Shown piece by piece: positions 17,111 through 26,357 of a stretch of 64,000 nt of DNA; position 1 is the first letter of the stretch; each line of letters opens with the position of its first letter. The DNA lies in the NCBI RefSeq assembly GCF_030053415.1, contig NZ_JASGBJ010000003.1, forward strand, positions 289,037 to 353,036. Direction: 5' to 3'. The notes under the pieces are model-generated. The model saw only the letters and a list, made by a program, of their open reading frames with translations, was not told the DNA's origin and searched no databases. The position numbers and the translations under genes were made by a program. The DNA comes from Marinobacter sp. CHS3-4. GTDB lineage: Bacteria; Pseudomonadota; Gammaproteobacteria; Pseudomonadales; Oleiphilaceae.

Positions 17111-17791
17111 TTAGGGGAACACACGAAGCTGGTTGAGCGTCCCCTTTTTGAAACGGATATCAGGAATTTCAATCTCTTTACCCTCAATAGAGACACCTTT
17201 GATACTCAACAGGAATTCATGAGTCGGGAGGGAATCGGTGTCAAACCAGAAAAGGAAACAGCTCGTTTCTGTGAAACGAATAGGCTCTTCAGATGGTCTG
17301 AAAATGCCCAGAGTGTTATCAGCCTTGAGAACGGACTCCTGAGAAGCACCAAATCGCGTCAATCCGATCCCGGTTCGATAGAAACGTGGACCACAACCTG
17401 CGGCCAGTGCCCGAGGACTGAACCAGGCGACATCCGGCCCCAGAAAAGCGACTGTGGGTGCCGGCTCTCCATCTGAGAGCAACATTACCTTAGATGTCGT
17501 GATGGTAAGAGGCTTGCCCTTGGGGTCGATATTTAACCAGAGGCCCAGCGGGGGCAAGAGGTACTGACCGTCCCAATCGAACGCTTGAAGCTGGGCATAC
17601 AGAATCAACTGAGGAAATCGGAGTTCCACCAACTCGTTGTGAAGCTCCCCTCGAACCTGTTCAGGGATCACAGGGACAGCCGCATCATATTGCACGTTAG
17701 CGACGCAGGCACTCAGCAAAAACGTTGAAAACCATCCGAATCCACAATGCAGCCATTGCCTACAGATACCATGGACTGAGATTCGAGTCAT
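17111..17791 (-). CDS. Lipoprotein of unknown function
   Basis: The 226-residue protein starts at ATG 17791 after a GGGGGACACT ribosome site. It has a signal peptide with lipobox LLSAC at residues 25-29. The mature domain looks all-beta (LRFPQLILYAQLQAF, LPPLGLWLNIDPKGKPLTI). I recognise no family. It is the first gene of a run of minus-strand genes encoding lipoproteins and a membrane protein down to 15.5 kb. Confidence 0.65.
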   Translation of the reverse strand: MTRISVHGICRQWLHCGFGWFSTFLLSACVANVQYDAAVPVIPEQVRGELHNELVELRFPQLILYAQLQAFDWDGQYLLPPLGLWLNIDPKGKPLTITTSKVMLLSDGEPAPTVAFLGPDVAWFSPRALAAGCGPRFYRTGIGLTRFGASQESVLKADNTLGIFRPSEEPIRFTETSCFLFWFDTDSLPTHEFLLSIKGVSIEGKEIEIPDIRFKKGTLNQLRVFP

Positions 17792-18212
17792 AGTGTCCCC
17801 CTTCTATACTCTTGCAAGGGATACCCATACAGACAACGCCAACATGCCAGGGCCTTAAGAGAAGTATAGACACTACCACTCGAACTCATGAGCAACGCGT
17901 AAATAAAAAGAGAGTTTGAAAACTGGTCGACTCCGTACGGTGCTAAAAGAAACAGGTATTAAACTAGGGCTCACCTCACGTTTAAACTGGCGAGCGTGGG
18001 CAGCGGACCGCTTCATTTCACGTGTTAACTATTCATGGCTGAGAGGGATAGATGCTGGCTGGGTTCCCGGTTCAAGTAATGGAGTCAGCGCCTGATCAAC
18101 GCAAATCTGCGCATGTCAGGTATAGCTACGCATTACCGATGGGTGGCAAACTTGTTCCATTGTCCTAATCCTTATCTGGCGGCGGTGCATGTCAGTGCGG
18201 TGCAAGCGACAA

Positions 18213-18307
18213 ATAACAGATCATTGCAGCGGACGTTTGACCCGCCACCCATGATTGCTTTCGAAAAGATAGGCGTCGCCTCAAGCGCCGCTGAATTCAG
18301 GCGTTAT
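18213..18307 (+). repeat. attC-like integron recombination site
   Basis: The 95 bases have the attC layout. ATAAC (18213) pairs with GTTAT (18303). CAGCGG (18227) pairs with CCGCTG (18288). Nine-base unpaired spacers sit between the boxes on each side. The text ATTGCAGCGGACG ... CGCCGCTGAATTCAGGCGTTAT is close to common cassette 59-be sequences. No integrase is in the window. It is flanked on the right, within 150 bases, by the tRNA fragment. Confidence 0.6.
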
Positions 18308-18449
18308 CTCTTAATCTGAACGTTCGCTTTGCGACCAAACAGAACTTCGGTTGTGAAGCGGTCATTTTTGGTTACCTAAGTAACCATAGGTTGGTCAAAA
18401 CGGACGTTTTATGGTTTCAGTACCAGAGAGGTCCGTCTTGTGCGGGAGA

Positions 18450-18494
18450 TGGTGGGCCCAATTGAACTCGAACCAGCGACCATAGGATTATGAG
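18450..18494 (-). repeat. tRNA-Ile(CAU) 3' fragment, island attachment-site copy
   Basis: These 45 bases match the 3' part of the tRNA-Ile gene (21901-21945) at 41 positions, running from the CCA end through the T-arm into the anticodon loop. The copy has the same orientation as the tRNA gene. This is the usual mark left when a tyrosine-integrase element inserts into a tRNA gene, so it likely marks the far end of an island at 18495-21900. Confidence 0.8.
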
Positions 18495-18613
18495 AGCCTT
18501 GTAGAACGTTTCGGAACACCACAATAATCTAGAGTGCTAGCCATTCTGCGGTGCGAGTTATTTGCTCCCCACAGAGAACCACACGAAAGCACGTCGGTGT
18601 TGATGTTCAGATG

Positions 18614-18653
18614 ACGCCTGATTGGCATGCAATACAATAGACACTTATCGCGG
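18614..18653 (+). repeat. 40-bp direct repeat, copy 1
   Basis: Matches 21842-21881 at 36 of 40 positions. Copy 2 lies 20 bases from the tRNA 3' end, so this copy may mark the tRNA-proximal end of a second, mostly deleted element. Confidence 0.75.
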
Positions 18654-18674
18654 GGTAACGGGATAATAATGTGG

Positions 18675-19634
18675 CTACTTACCTTTACCAATTAGACGCC
18701 ATCGGCGACGGTACTCTCGCCCAGTAAAATCGCTGGGATTCTCACCGTTCGCCATTGCTTCAGCTCTATCGGCTCTAAGCAGTAGCTCTAAACGAACCTC
18801 ATCTGTCGAACTCCACCTCCCGATACTCGATGATTTTCGCACGTTAATACGTCTCGGAAGAACGATGAATGGATTACTTGGTAGTAAAAATGATCCAAAC
18901 TGAACTTCATCAGCGCTGCTGGCTTGCTCTGCAAGCTTGCGCATCGCGCGTGCCAAAGCTTTTGGTTCTAAGGTTTTTTGAACCGCTACCACATCGGCAC
19001 AGAGATCACGAGCTTGTTCGATCCATCTTGGGGCTAACCCCCATGCAAACAAAGCGAAGAGATAGAAAACAGAGTAAGTAAAAGCAATTGGCCCATCTAA
19101 AAACCAGCTCAAAAGGAATGAAAAACCAAGTATCCAGAGCAGAAGCCACCAAAGAATTTCCGCTCGTGTAGCTAACCGACACCAGCGGTCGCGCATACCC
19201 GCGAATTGGGCCGCAACCAATGCTTGCAGCTCGTAACGATCGAGTCGCTCCAAGGCACCTGTTGTTGCCACAACAATCTCTCGGTCTGAGCAAGGCAGCA
19301 TCGCGACGTTAGCTACAGAGCAATCGCTGACTTGGATATTTTCCACAGGCTCGCCAAGTGCGATGGCGATCTCCGCAACAATATTTTCAAATACTTTTGT
19401 TGGCGGGTGTGGTTGGAGATGTCGTGCCAATCGATTTGAAATTCGCTCCGGGGACAAATACCACATGATTAGAATGGGCATTGTCACTGATATCCCTACA
19501 TACCATTGCCATGAGATGTAGGGAGCCGTATCGAATTTAAACACCCAAGAAGCGATGACAAATCCAAAACAAAGAATACTTAGGATAGCCGCTATAAGTG
19601 CGTGGCGTCTGGCCACTAATTCTAATCGCATCAT
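18675..19634 (-). CDS. M48 (HtpX-like) family protein with a degenerate active site
   Basis: The 319-residue protein has two N-terminal membrane segments (about 12-32, 42-60) and two more near 160-200. This is the layout of HtpX-type membrane proteases, with the zinc-site region between them. The core YELQALVAAQFAGMRDRW aligns with the M48 LEAVLAHELGHIRDRW pattern. However, HExxH is replaced by AQFAG (142-146) and the later ExxxAD motif reads RDLCAD. All zinc ligands therefore appear lost and the protein is probably not a protease. It lies inside the tRNA-flanked island, next to a chemoreceptor gene. Function unknown. Confidence 0.7.
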   Translation of the reverse strand: MMRLELVARRHALIAAILSILCFGFVIASWVFKFDTAPYISWQWYVGISVTMPILIMWYLSPERISNRLARHLQPHPPTKVFENIVAEIAIALGEPVENIQVSDCSVANVAMLPCSDREIVVATTGALERLDRYELQALVAAQFAGMRDRWCRLATRAEILWWLLLWILGFSFLLSWFLDGPIAFTYSVFYLFALFAWGLAPRWIEQARDLCADVVAVQKTLEPKALARAMRKLAEQASSADEVQFGSFLLPSNPFIVLPRRINVRKSSSIGRWSSTDEVRLELLLRADRAEAMANGENPSDFTGREYRRRWRLIGKGK

Positions 19635-20045
19635 TTTAAAAGAGGTCTATTCATTTGGAGCACGTAAAGATCCGCGTGCCTCGATGTTTAGAATGAAAAA
19701 AATACTAGGCTTACCGATTGCGCTTACTCCACTTCATTCCTCGTATCGTTTATTTTCCAGATTGGAGTTATCGATTCGAGCCCTTTGATGTGGGGGGCAG
19801 CGCAGAACATACTACAACCAGTTGTAAGAGCTGCCGGATCCTTTTCGGTCGACGATCCAGTCACCCGAGCTAACCGCAACTGAAGAGTAAGCAGCTAGCA
19901 AGGTCAAAACAGCATTCTGTGGAACAACGGCGATTACCAATACTGATAACGACGCCAAAGCTGAGAGACTCAAATAGTTGAGTCGTGACTGCTAGTTCAA
20001 GCCCAAATCATCAGACTCAGGCTCTAATTCAAGATTATGTAAACA
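19635..20045. other. Intergenic region inside the island, no gene seen
   Basis: About 410 AT-rich bases between two minus-strand genes. No ORF with a ribosome site, no clear terminator for the chemoreceptor gene, and no RNA gene found. Confidence 0.5.
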
Positions 20046-21629
20046 CTAAACCTGAAAGCGGGCGGTCTGCGTGTTTAAGCCTTGTGCAAGCCTGGCAAGT
20101 TCTTCGCTCGCCGCTGCTACTTGATCGGTAGAAGCGGCAGACTGATCGCCGATATCTCGAATCTGCGTCATGTTCTTGTTGATGTCCTCAGCAACCGAGC
20201 TCTGTTGCTCTGCAGCTGTCGCGATTTGACTGTTGTATCGGAGAATCTCCTCAACTGCCTTGGAAATCTCTTTGATCGAGGAGCCAGAAACCTCTGCGCT
20301 TTCCAATGTTTGCTCGGCAAGCTTCTGTCCTTTTCCCATACTCTCAACCGCGTTGTTTGCGCTATTCACTAGATTGCCTATTAGGGTTTCAATCTCGACG
20401 GCTGAAGTTTGTGTGCGTTGAGCCAGAGAGCGAACTTCATCGGCAACGACAGCAAATCCTCGACCCTGTTCGCCTGCGCGGGCTGCTTCGATAGCTGCGT
20501 TGAGTGCAAGTAGATTCGTCTGTTCGGCAACTGATTTGATGACATCTAGAATCGTGGCGATATTGTCAGTTTCGGATTTGAGCTCATTGAGTTGTTGCGA
20601 GACCTCGGTACTCTGAGTATTCAATTCCGACACGAAGGCGAGTGTTTTGTTGACTGAATTTTCGCCGCTTTCAGACTTCTCACTAGAAAGTTGAGCGGCT
20701 TGAAACGCCGCCTCGGCATTGTTTGCGATCTCACTCACCGTGGCAACCATCTCGGTCATGGCGGTGGCGACTTGATCAGTCTGACTTTGCTGTTCCTTGA
20801 CACCCTGGTTTGTCTGGTCGGTGACGGTCGTTAGTTCCTCCGATGACGAAGCAATGCTGTTTGCGCCCTGGTCTATTTCTCGAATAAGTTCTCGAAGACT
20901 CGTTACCATGGTTCCAAAGGCCGCCATCAGCTGGCCAAATTCATCACTCCGATCGCTCCGGCTTTCAATTTGTAGATTTCCAGAAGCAACTTTGTTGGCA
21001 ACGTCTAGGGACGCATTTACAGGCCGTGTAATTGAACGTACCAGCAACCATGCCACGATGCAGCCAATGACGAGACCAAAGACCATTCCGGCAATAGTTT
21101 CGACCACTGTTAGATCGTAGCGTTCAGACATGAGTTTCATTTCACGAGCTTTTAATTGCTCAGTTTTTTGGATGGCGTCGCGGGCGGCGGTAAGAAGCTG
21201 ATCTTCAATAGCTGAAACGGATCCACTTTCCGACGTGATACTTGCTACATACTCTTTGAGCAGATTCTCGTAGGTAACGACGCTGGAGCGAATCTCCTCA
21301 ACCAATTGTTGGTCACCAGGCTCCTCAATTAGCTCTATAAGGGTTGTCAGTGAATTCTTCGTTTTTTCCAAAAGGCTGTCTGTATCTTTAATAGCGCTAA
21401 AGTCATTGTGTATTCGGTAGTCTTTCTCTTTCAATTCTGTTCTCAAAAGCGAGATTTCAGCACTATTGGCGTACTTCAATATGGAAACGCGATGGTTGTA
21501 TTCGTTCAGAGAACGAATGCTTATGAGTGAAATCACGATGATTATTGAAATGAGTGCGGCAAAGCTGAATGACAGTTTTTTACTGATAGAAAGATTGCGG
21601 AAAAAATTCCCTGTGCGAGCCTTATCCAT
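20046..21629 (-). CDS. Methyl-accepting chemotaxis protein
   Basis: The 527-residue chemoreceptor starts at ATG 21629. It has membrane segment 1 near 19-41, a helical periplasmic sensor domain (four-helix-bundle type) to about 170, membrane segment 2 near 172-195, and a HAMP domain to about 248. The long cytoplasmic coiled coil carries the highly conserved hairpin tip (LNAAIEAARAGEQGRGFAVVADEVR), which contacts CheA/CheW. There is no C-terminal CheR-tethering pentapeptide; it ends TARFQV. The ligand is unknown. It is the main intact cargo of the tRNA-flanked island. Confidence 0.93.
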   Translation of the reverse strand: MDKARTGNFFRNLSISKKLSFSFAALISIIIVISLISIRSLNEYNHRVSILKYANSAEISLLRTELKEKDYRIHNDFSAIKDTDSLLEKTKNSLTTLIELIEEPGDQQLVEEIRSSVVTYENLLKEYVASITSESGSVSAIEDQLLTAARDAIQKTEQLKAREMKLMSERYDLTVVETIAGMVFGLVIGCIVAWLLVRSITRPVNASLDVANKVASGNLQIESRSDRSDEFGQLMAAFGTMVTSLRELIREIDQGANSIASSSEELTTVTDQTNQGVKEQQSQTDQVATAMTEMVATVSEIANNAEAAFQAAQLSSEKSESGENSVNKTLAFVSELNTQSTEVSQQLNELKSETDNIATILDVIKSVAEQTNLLALNAAIEAARAGEQGRGFAVVADEVRSLAQRTQTSAVEIETLIGNLVNSANNAVESMGKGQKLAEQTLESAEVSGSSIKEISKAVEEILRYNSQIATAAEQQSSVAEDINKNMTQIRDIGDQSAASTDQVAAASEELARLAQGLNTQTARFQV

Positions 21630-21841
21630 GGAAAGAATCCTCCATTAACGATTTTTTCTGAAGTTTCAGTTTGAATGATAGTTCAAAAATTGGATTTTGC
21701 CCGAAGGTCATATGCAATACTTATGCAAGTCACTGAAAAGGCGACGATATCGCTGGACCGATAGCTCACTCTGCGAATTCAGCTTGGGTTTCTCTGGGCA
21801 GCTACTATCGTTATGCTCGGGCAGGTTCAGAGATTTTTTTA

Positions 21842-21881
21842 ACGCCTGATTGGCATGCGATACGATAGAAACGTATCGCGG
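21842..21881 (+). repeat. 40-bp direct repeat, copy 2, with internal hairpin
   Basis: Matches 18614-18653 at 36 of 40 positions. Only this copy has the perfect 8-bp inverted repeat GCGATACG (21857-21864) / CGTATCGC (21872-21879). It ends 19 bases from the tRNA CCA end, where integrase arm or core sites would be expected. Confidence 0.75.
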
Positions 21882-21900
21882 CAGGAAAGTCGTTGAAATA

Positions 21901-21977
21901 TGGTGGGCCCAGCTGGACTCGAACCAGCGACCAAAGGATTATGAGTCCTCTGCTCTAACCAACTGAGCTATAGGCCC
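21901..21977 (-). tRNA. tRNA-Ile (CAU anticodon)
   Basis: The 77-base gene with encoded CCA folds into a full cloverleaf: acceptor GGGCCUA/UGGGCCC, D-arm AGCUCAGUUGG, anticodon loop CUCAUAA (CAU), T-arm GCUGGUUCGAGUCCAGC. The CAU anticodon could be Met or the lysidine-modified Ile2. The anticodon and T-arm region closely follow E. coli ileX (GACUCAUAAUC, GUCGCUGGUUC), so tRNA-Ile2 is preferred. It lies downstream of rpoD, and its 3' end is the insertion point of the island at 18495-21900. Confidence 0.9.
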
Positions 21978-22028
21978 TTTTAGATTAAACTGTATTGCCG
22001 GATATCGTTTCGGGGAGGGCCGAAACGA

Positions 22029-22066
22029 AGCGGGCGCCATTATACCGGTGAGGTGTGGCGCCCGCT
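22029..22066 (-). terminator. Hairpin after rpoD, probable terminator
   Basis: A perfect 11-bp inverted repeat, AGCGGGCGCCA (22029-22039) / TGGCGCCCGCT (22056-22066), lies 16 bases past the rpoD stop. The tail on the minus strand is only moderately T-rich (TTCGTTTCGG). A second hairpin, CGTTTCGG/CCGAAACG (22006-22027), follows. The junction of loop and left arm holds TATAAT (22044-22039 on the minus strand), a possible -10 for the tRNA gene. Confidence 0.65.
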
Positions 22067-22081
22067 ACCGCAATGAGAGGA

Positions 22082-23935
<1,854 letters not shown>

Positions 23936-23981
23936 AGACACCCTGTAAACTCGCTTGTATAAGGAAAAAAGTTAAACAGCC

Positions 23982-23987
23982 ATTATA
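23982..23987 (-). promoter_or_regulatory. TATAAT -10 element upstream of rpoD
   Basis: A perfect minus-strand TATAAT lies 46 bases before the rpoD ATG, with only a poor -35. It would supply a vegetative start within the dnaG-rpoD gap. Confidence 0.4.
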
Positions 23988-24020
23988 GCTGTCGCCCAGT
24001 TGCTCTGCCACCGGATGGTT

Positions 24021-24048
24021 AGATGGTGACCAACTTTCAAATATCAAG
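24021..24048 (-). promoter_or_regulatory. Candidate sigma-32 heat-shock promoter of rpoD
   Basis: On the minus strand CTTGATA (24048-24042), a 13-bp spacer, and CACCATCT (24028-24021) each differ by one base from the sigma-32 consensus (CTTGAAA, CCCCATNT). The rpoD genes of E. coli and Pseudomonas are known to have a heat-shock promoter in this position. Confidence 0.6.
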
Positions 24049-24061
24049 GGTTGAAGGCGTG

Positions 24062-25792
24062 TCAGTTGCTCTGACTTGTCTGATCGCCCTGACCAGACAA
24101 CGCCTTCAATTCCCGCCGCTCTTCCGCGGTCAGGTCTGACAGGTTGCGCTTCTCTGAAAGCAACGCAGCCAGTCGTTGTTTGCGGGCCACTTCCTGGTTT
24201 GGATTGAGCAATTCCCTTGCGCCGGCCAACGTGTGTTCTCTGGCGGGCACATGTTCAATACCATCAAACAAACCATAAAAGCGTGCCCTGGCACTGGCGT
24301 CGGTGGCTAACTCGAACACCAGTGATTTTCGATCTCTGATTCCCTGCTCAAGAATCCATGACGCAAACTGCCCGGCCTGTTTAAGTTCCCGGGTTTTGCG
24401 GGAAAGTTCATCGATTTCACCCGCCATATCGGGCGCTTCCAGCAGGGCCAGGCAAAGCTGCGTATCCTTGCTCAGCCTGACATCAATACGCTCTTCCTGA
24501 GTACGCTGCTCGCCGCCAAAGCCCTTGCGGTTCTGCCAGGTGTTCTGGTTGCGACACAGCCGCAGCATTTCATGCCACATGGCGTCCCGCAGGGTGCTGC
24601 GTGGCATTTTCTCCAGCAGCGGCTGCACCCTGGCTTTCAGCTCGCCGCGATCTTCTGGCAGCGACAGATCCAGCCCTTCGCTCTGTCGGTTGAACAGATA
24701 CCGCGACAGTGGCGTTGCGCTGTCGATGCGCTCTCTGAATGCGTCAGGGCCTTCCTGTCGCACCAGTGTGTCCGGGTCTTCGCCGTCTGGCAGCATCAGA
24801 AACTGCAGATGCATGCCATCGCCCAGCAATTCCAGCGCGTTATCCAGCGCCTTGTCGGCCGCCCGATAACCGGCGGCGTCGCCATCGAAACAGAAGACAA
24901 TGTGCCGGGCCTGTTTCAGCAGGGCAGACAAGCTGTCCTGGTTGGTGGCCGTTCCCAGGGTCGCCACCGCATAGTGGATGCCGTGTTGCGCCAGTGCGAT
25001 GACATCCATATAACCTTCGACGACCAGCAAACGGTCGACCTGCCGCAGCGCTTGCTTGGCTTCATAAAGGCCGTAGATTTCCCGGCTTTTATGGAATACA
25101 TCGGACTCCGGGGAGTTGATGTACTTGGCCTTGTCATCCCCCAGTGTTCGCCCGCCAAAGGCGATGGTGCGGCCCCGGCTGTTGCGGATGGGGAACATCA
25201 CGCGGTTGCGAAACAGGTCCCTGGGGCGTCCGTAGCGGTCAGACACCGTGCCGGTTTCAATCAACGGCCCTTGAATGTCTTTGCCGGCGCTGTCATACAG
25301 TGCTGTGCCAGTGCCCGGGGCAAAACCAAGCTGGTACTGGTCGATAATCGACTGATCCAGACCGCGTTGGTGTAAATAGTCCCGCGCGAAGGAGCCCTGC
25401 TGGCCCTTCAGAGCGCCCTGATAGAACTGGCTGGCGTAGTCCAGCGCGTCAGTCAGAGTTTTCGCCTGCTGCATTTCCTGCTTGGCGTGTTGGTCGTACG
25501 GCACTTCCAGCCCGGCGCGTCTGGCCAGCTCTTCCACCGCATCGGTAAAGCCCAGGCCGTCATACTCACGCACAAAGCTGATGGCATCGCCATGGGCGCC
25601 ACAGCCAAAACAGTGATAAAACCCTTTATCAGGACGGACATTGAACGACGGGGTTTTTTCATCATGGAAAGGGCAGCGGGCTTTGTAGTTGCCGCCGGCC
25701 TTCTTCAGGGTGATCCGTGACCCGATCAGCTCAGCCAGATCAATCCGGTCGAGCAGGTCTTCAACAAAGCGTTGCGGAATCAGTCCACTCAT
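24062..25792 (-). CDS. dnaG: DNA primase DnaG
   Basis: The 576-residue primase makes RNA primers for replication. The N-terminal CHC2 zinc-binding domain has CPFHDEKTPSFNV (from about 40) and CFGCGAHGDAISF. The TOPRIM core follows, with EGYMDVIAL near 267 and FCFDGDAAGYRAADKAL near 308. The C-terminal DnaB-binding helical domain extends to about 560. The length is normal for the shorter DnaG proteins. It lies between rpsU and rpoD in the macromolecular synthesis operon, with a terminator hairpin between rpsU and dnaG. Confidence 0.97.
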   Translation of the reverse strand: MSGLIPQRFVEDLLDRIDLAELIGSRITLKKAGGNYKARCPFHDEKTPSFNVRPDKGFYHCFGCGAHGDAISFVREYDGLGFTDAVEELARRAGLEVPYDQHAKQEMQQAKTLTDALDYASQFYQGALKGQQGSFARDYLHQRGLDQSIIDQYQLGFAPGTGTALYDSAGKDIQGPLIETGTVSDRYGRPRDLFRNRVMFPIRNSRGRTIAFGGRTLGDDKAKYINSPESDVFHKSREIYGLYEAKQALRQVDRLLVVEGYMDVIALAQHGIHYAVATLGTATNQDSLSALLKQARHIVFCFDGDAAGYRAADKALDNALELLGDGMHLQFLMLPDGEDPDTLVRQEGPDAFRERIDSATPLSRYLFNRQSEGLDLSLPEDRGELKARVQPLLEKMPRSTLRDAMWHEMLRLCRNQNTWQNRKGFGGEQRTQEERIDVRLSKDTQLCLALLEAPDMAGEIDELSRKTRELKQAGQFASWILEQGIRDRKSLVFELATDASARARFYGLFDGIEHVPAREHTLAGARELLNPNQEVARKQRLAALLSEKRNLSDLTAEERRELKALSGQGDQTSQSN

Positions 25793-25837
25793 GATGTCTC
25801 CGGTCGCTTATGTAATGCCAATCCTGCGAGTACAGCC

Positions 25838-25873
25838 AAAAATGCCGCCGAAGCCAGGCCTCGGCGGCATTTT
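25838..25873 (-). terminator. Terminator between rpsU and dnaG
   Basis: A 10-bp stem ATGCCGCCGA (25842-25851) / TCGGCGGCAT (25861-25870) with a T-tract on both strands. It sits where the E. coli operon has its internal terminator, which lowers dnaG expression relative to rpsU. Confidence 0.85.
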
Positions 25874-25938
25874 GTCGCTCGTTACACGGCAACGCCGGTA
25901 ACGGCAGTCACTTGCAGTTGAGCAGCTTCCGGTAAAGC

Positions 25939-26154
25939 TTAGTACAGGCGCTCAAACTTGCGCTGTTCACGCTGAAGCTTCTTGAGATGACGCTTAACAG
26001 CAGCGGCAGCCTTGCGCTTGCGCACGGCAGTCGGCTTCTCGTAGTGCTCGCGACGGCGCACTTCTGACAGTACGCCTGCTTTTTCGCAGGAGCGCTTGAA
26101 GCGACGAAGGGCTACGTCAAACGGTTCATTCTCTTTCACTTTAACAGCTGGCAT
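25939..26154 (-). CDS. rpsU: 30S ribosomal protein S21
   Basis: The 71-residue protein starts at ATG 26154 ([27 protein letters not shown]). The longer open frame to 26226 has no family support. The C-terminus is very basic ([22 protein letters not shown]). S21 joins the 30S platform late and helps mRNA initiation. It is the first gene of the rpsU-dnaG-rpoD operon, divergent from tsaD. Confidence 0.98.
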   Translation of the reverse strand: MPAVKVKENEPFDVALRRFKRSCEKAGVLSEVRRREHYEKPTAVRKRKAAAAVKRHLKKLQREQRKFERLY

Positions 26155-26238
26155 TCGAAAATCACCTACCTGATTGATTCGGTTTGGTTTCGGTCGGAAA
26201 TTGGCTAAAACTCGACCAGTGCTCATTTAAGGGCGGCA

Positions 26239-26268
26239 ATGATAGCGCCTGCCGATGGCCGAGGTCAA
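26239..26268 (-). promoter_or_regulatory. Sigma-70 promoter of rpsU
   Basis: On the minus strand TTGACC (26268-26263), an 18-bp spacer, then TATCAT (26244-26239). It is 84 bases before the rpsU start, in the divergent rpsU/tsaD gap. Confidence 0.6.
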
Positions 26269-26357
26269 TGTTTGTTCGATGAAACTGACGGGGTGTTTCG
26301 GGTTTCTGGTAGACTGCCGGTTTCAAAGCAATCGACGTCAGCCTGTTGGTGCCTTTC

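Larger units (their letters stand above)
17792..18674. other. Non-coding accessory stretch
   Basis: No credible gene. It contains the attC-like site at 18213-18307, a GGTTAC-CTAA-GTAACC hairpin at 18370-18385, the tRNA-Ile fragment at 18450-18494 and the direct repeat copy at 18614-18653, all given separately. The rest looks like decayed DNA without signals I can name. Confidence 0.6.

Noticed and set aside
18113..18319. 68-codon + strand frame before the tRNA fragment
   Set aside because: It runs through the attC-like site, lacks a ribosome site and resembles no protein.
21842..21881. Repeat next to the tRNA as a rho-independent terminator
   Set aside because: The hairpin is strong but no T-tract follows on the tRNA strand; the A-run lies on the wrong side.
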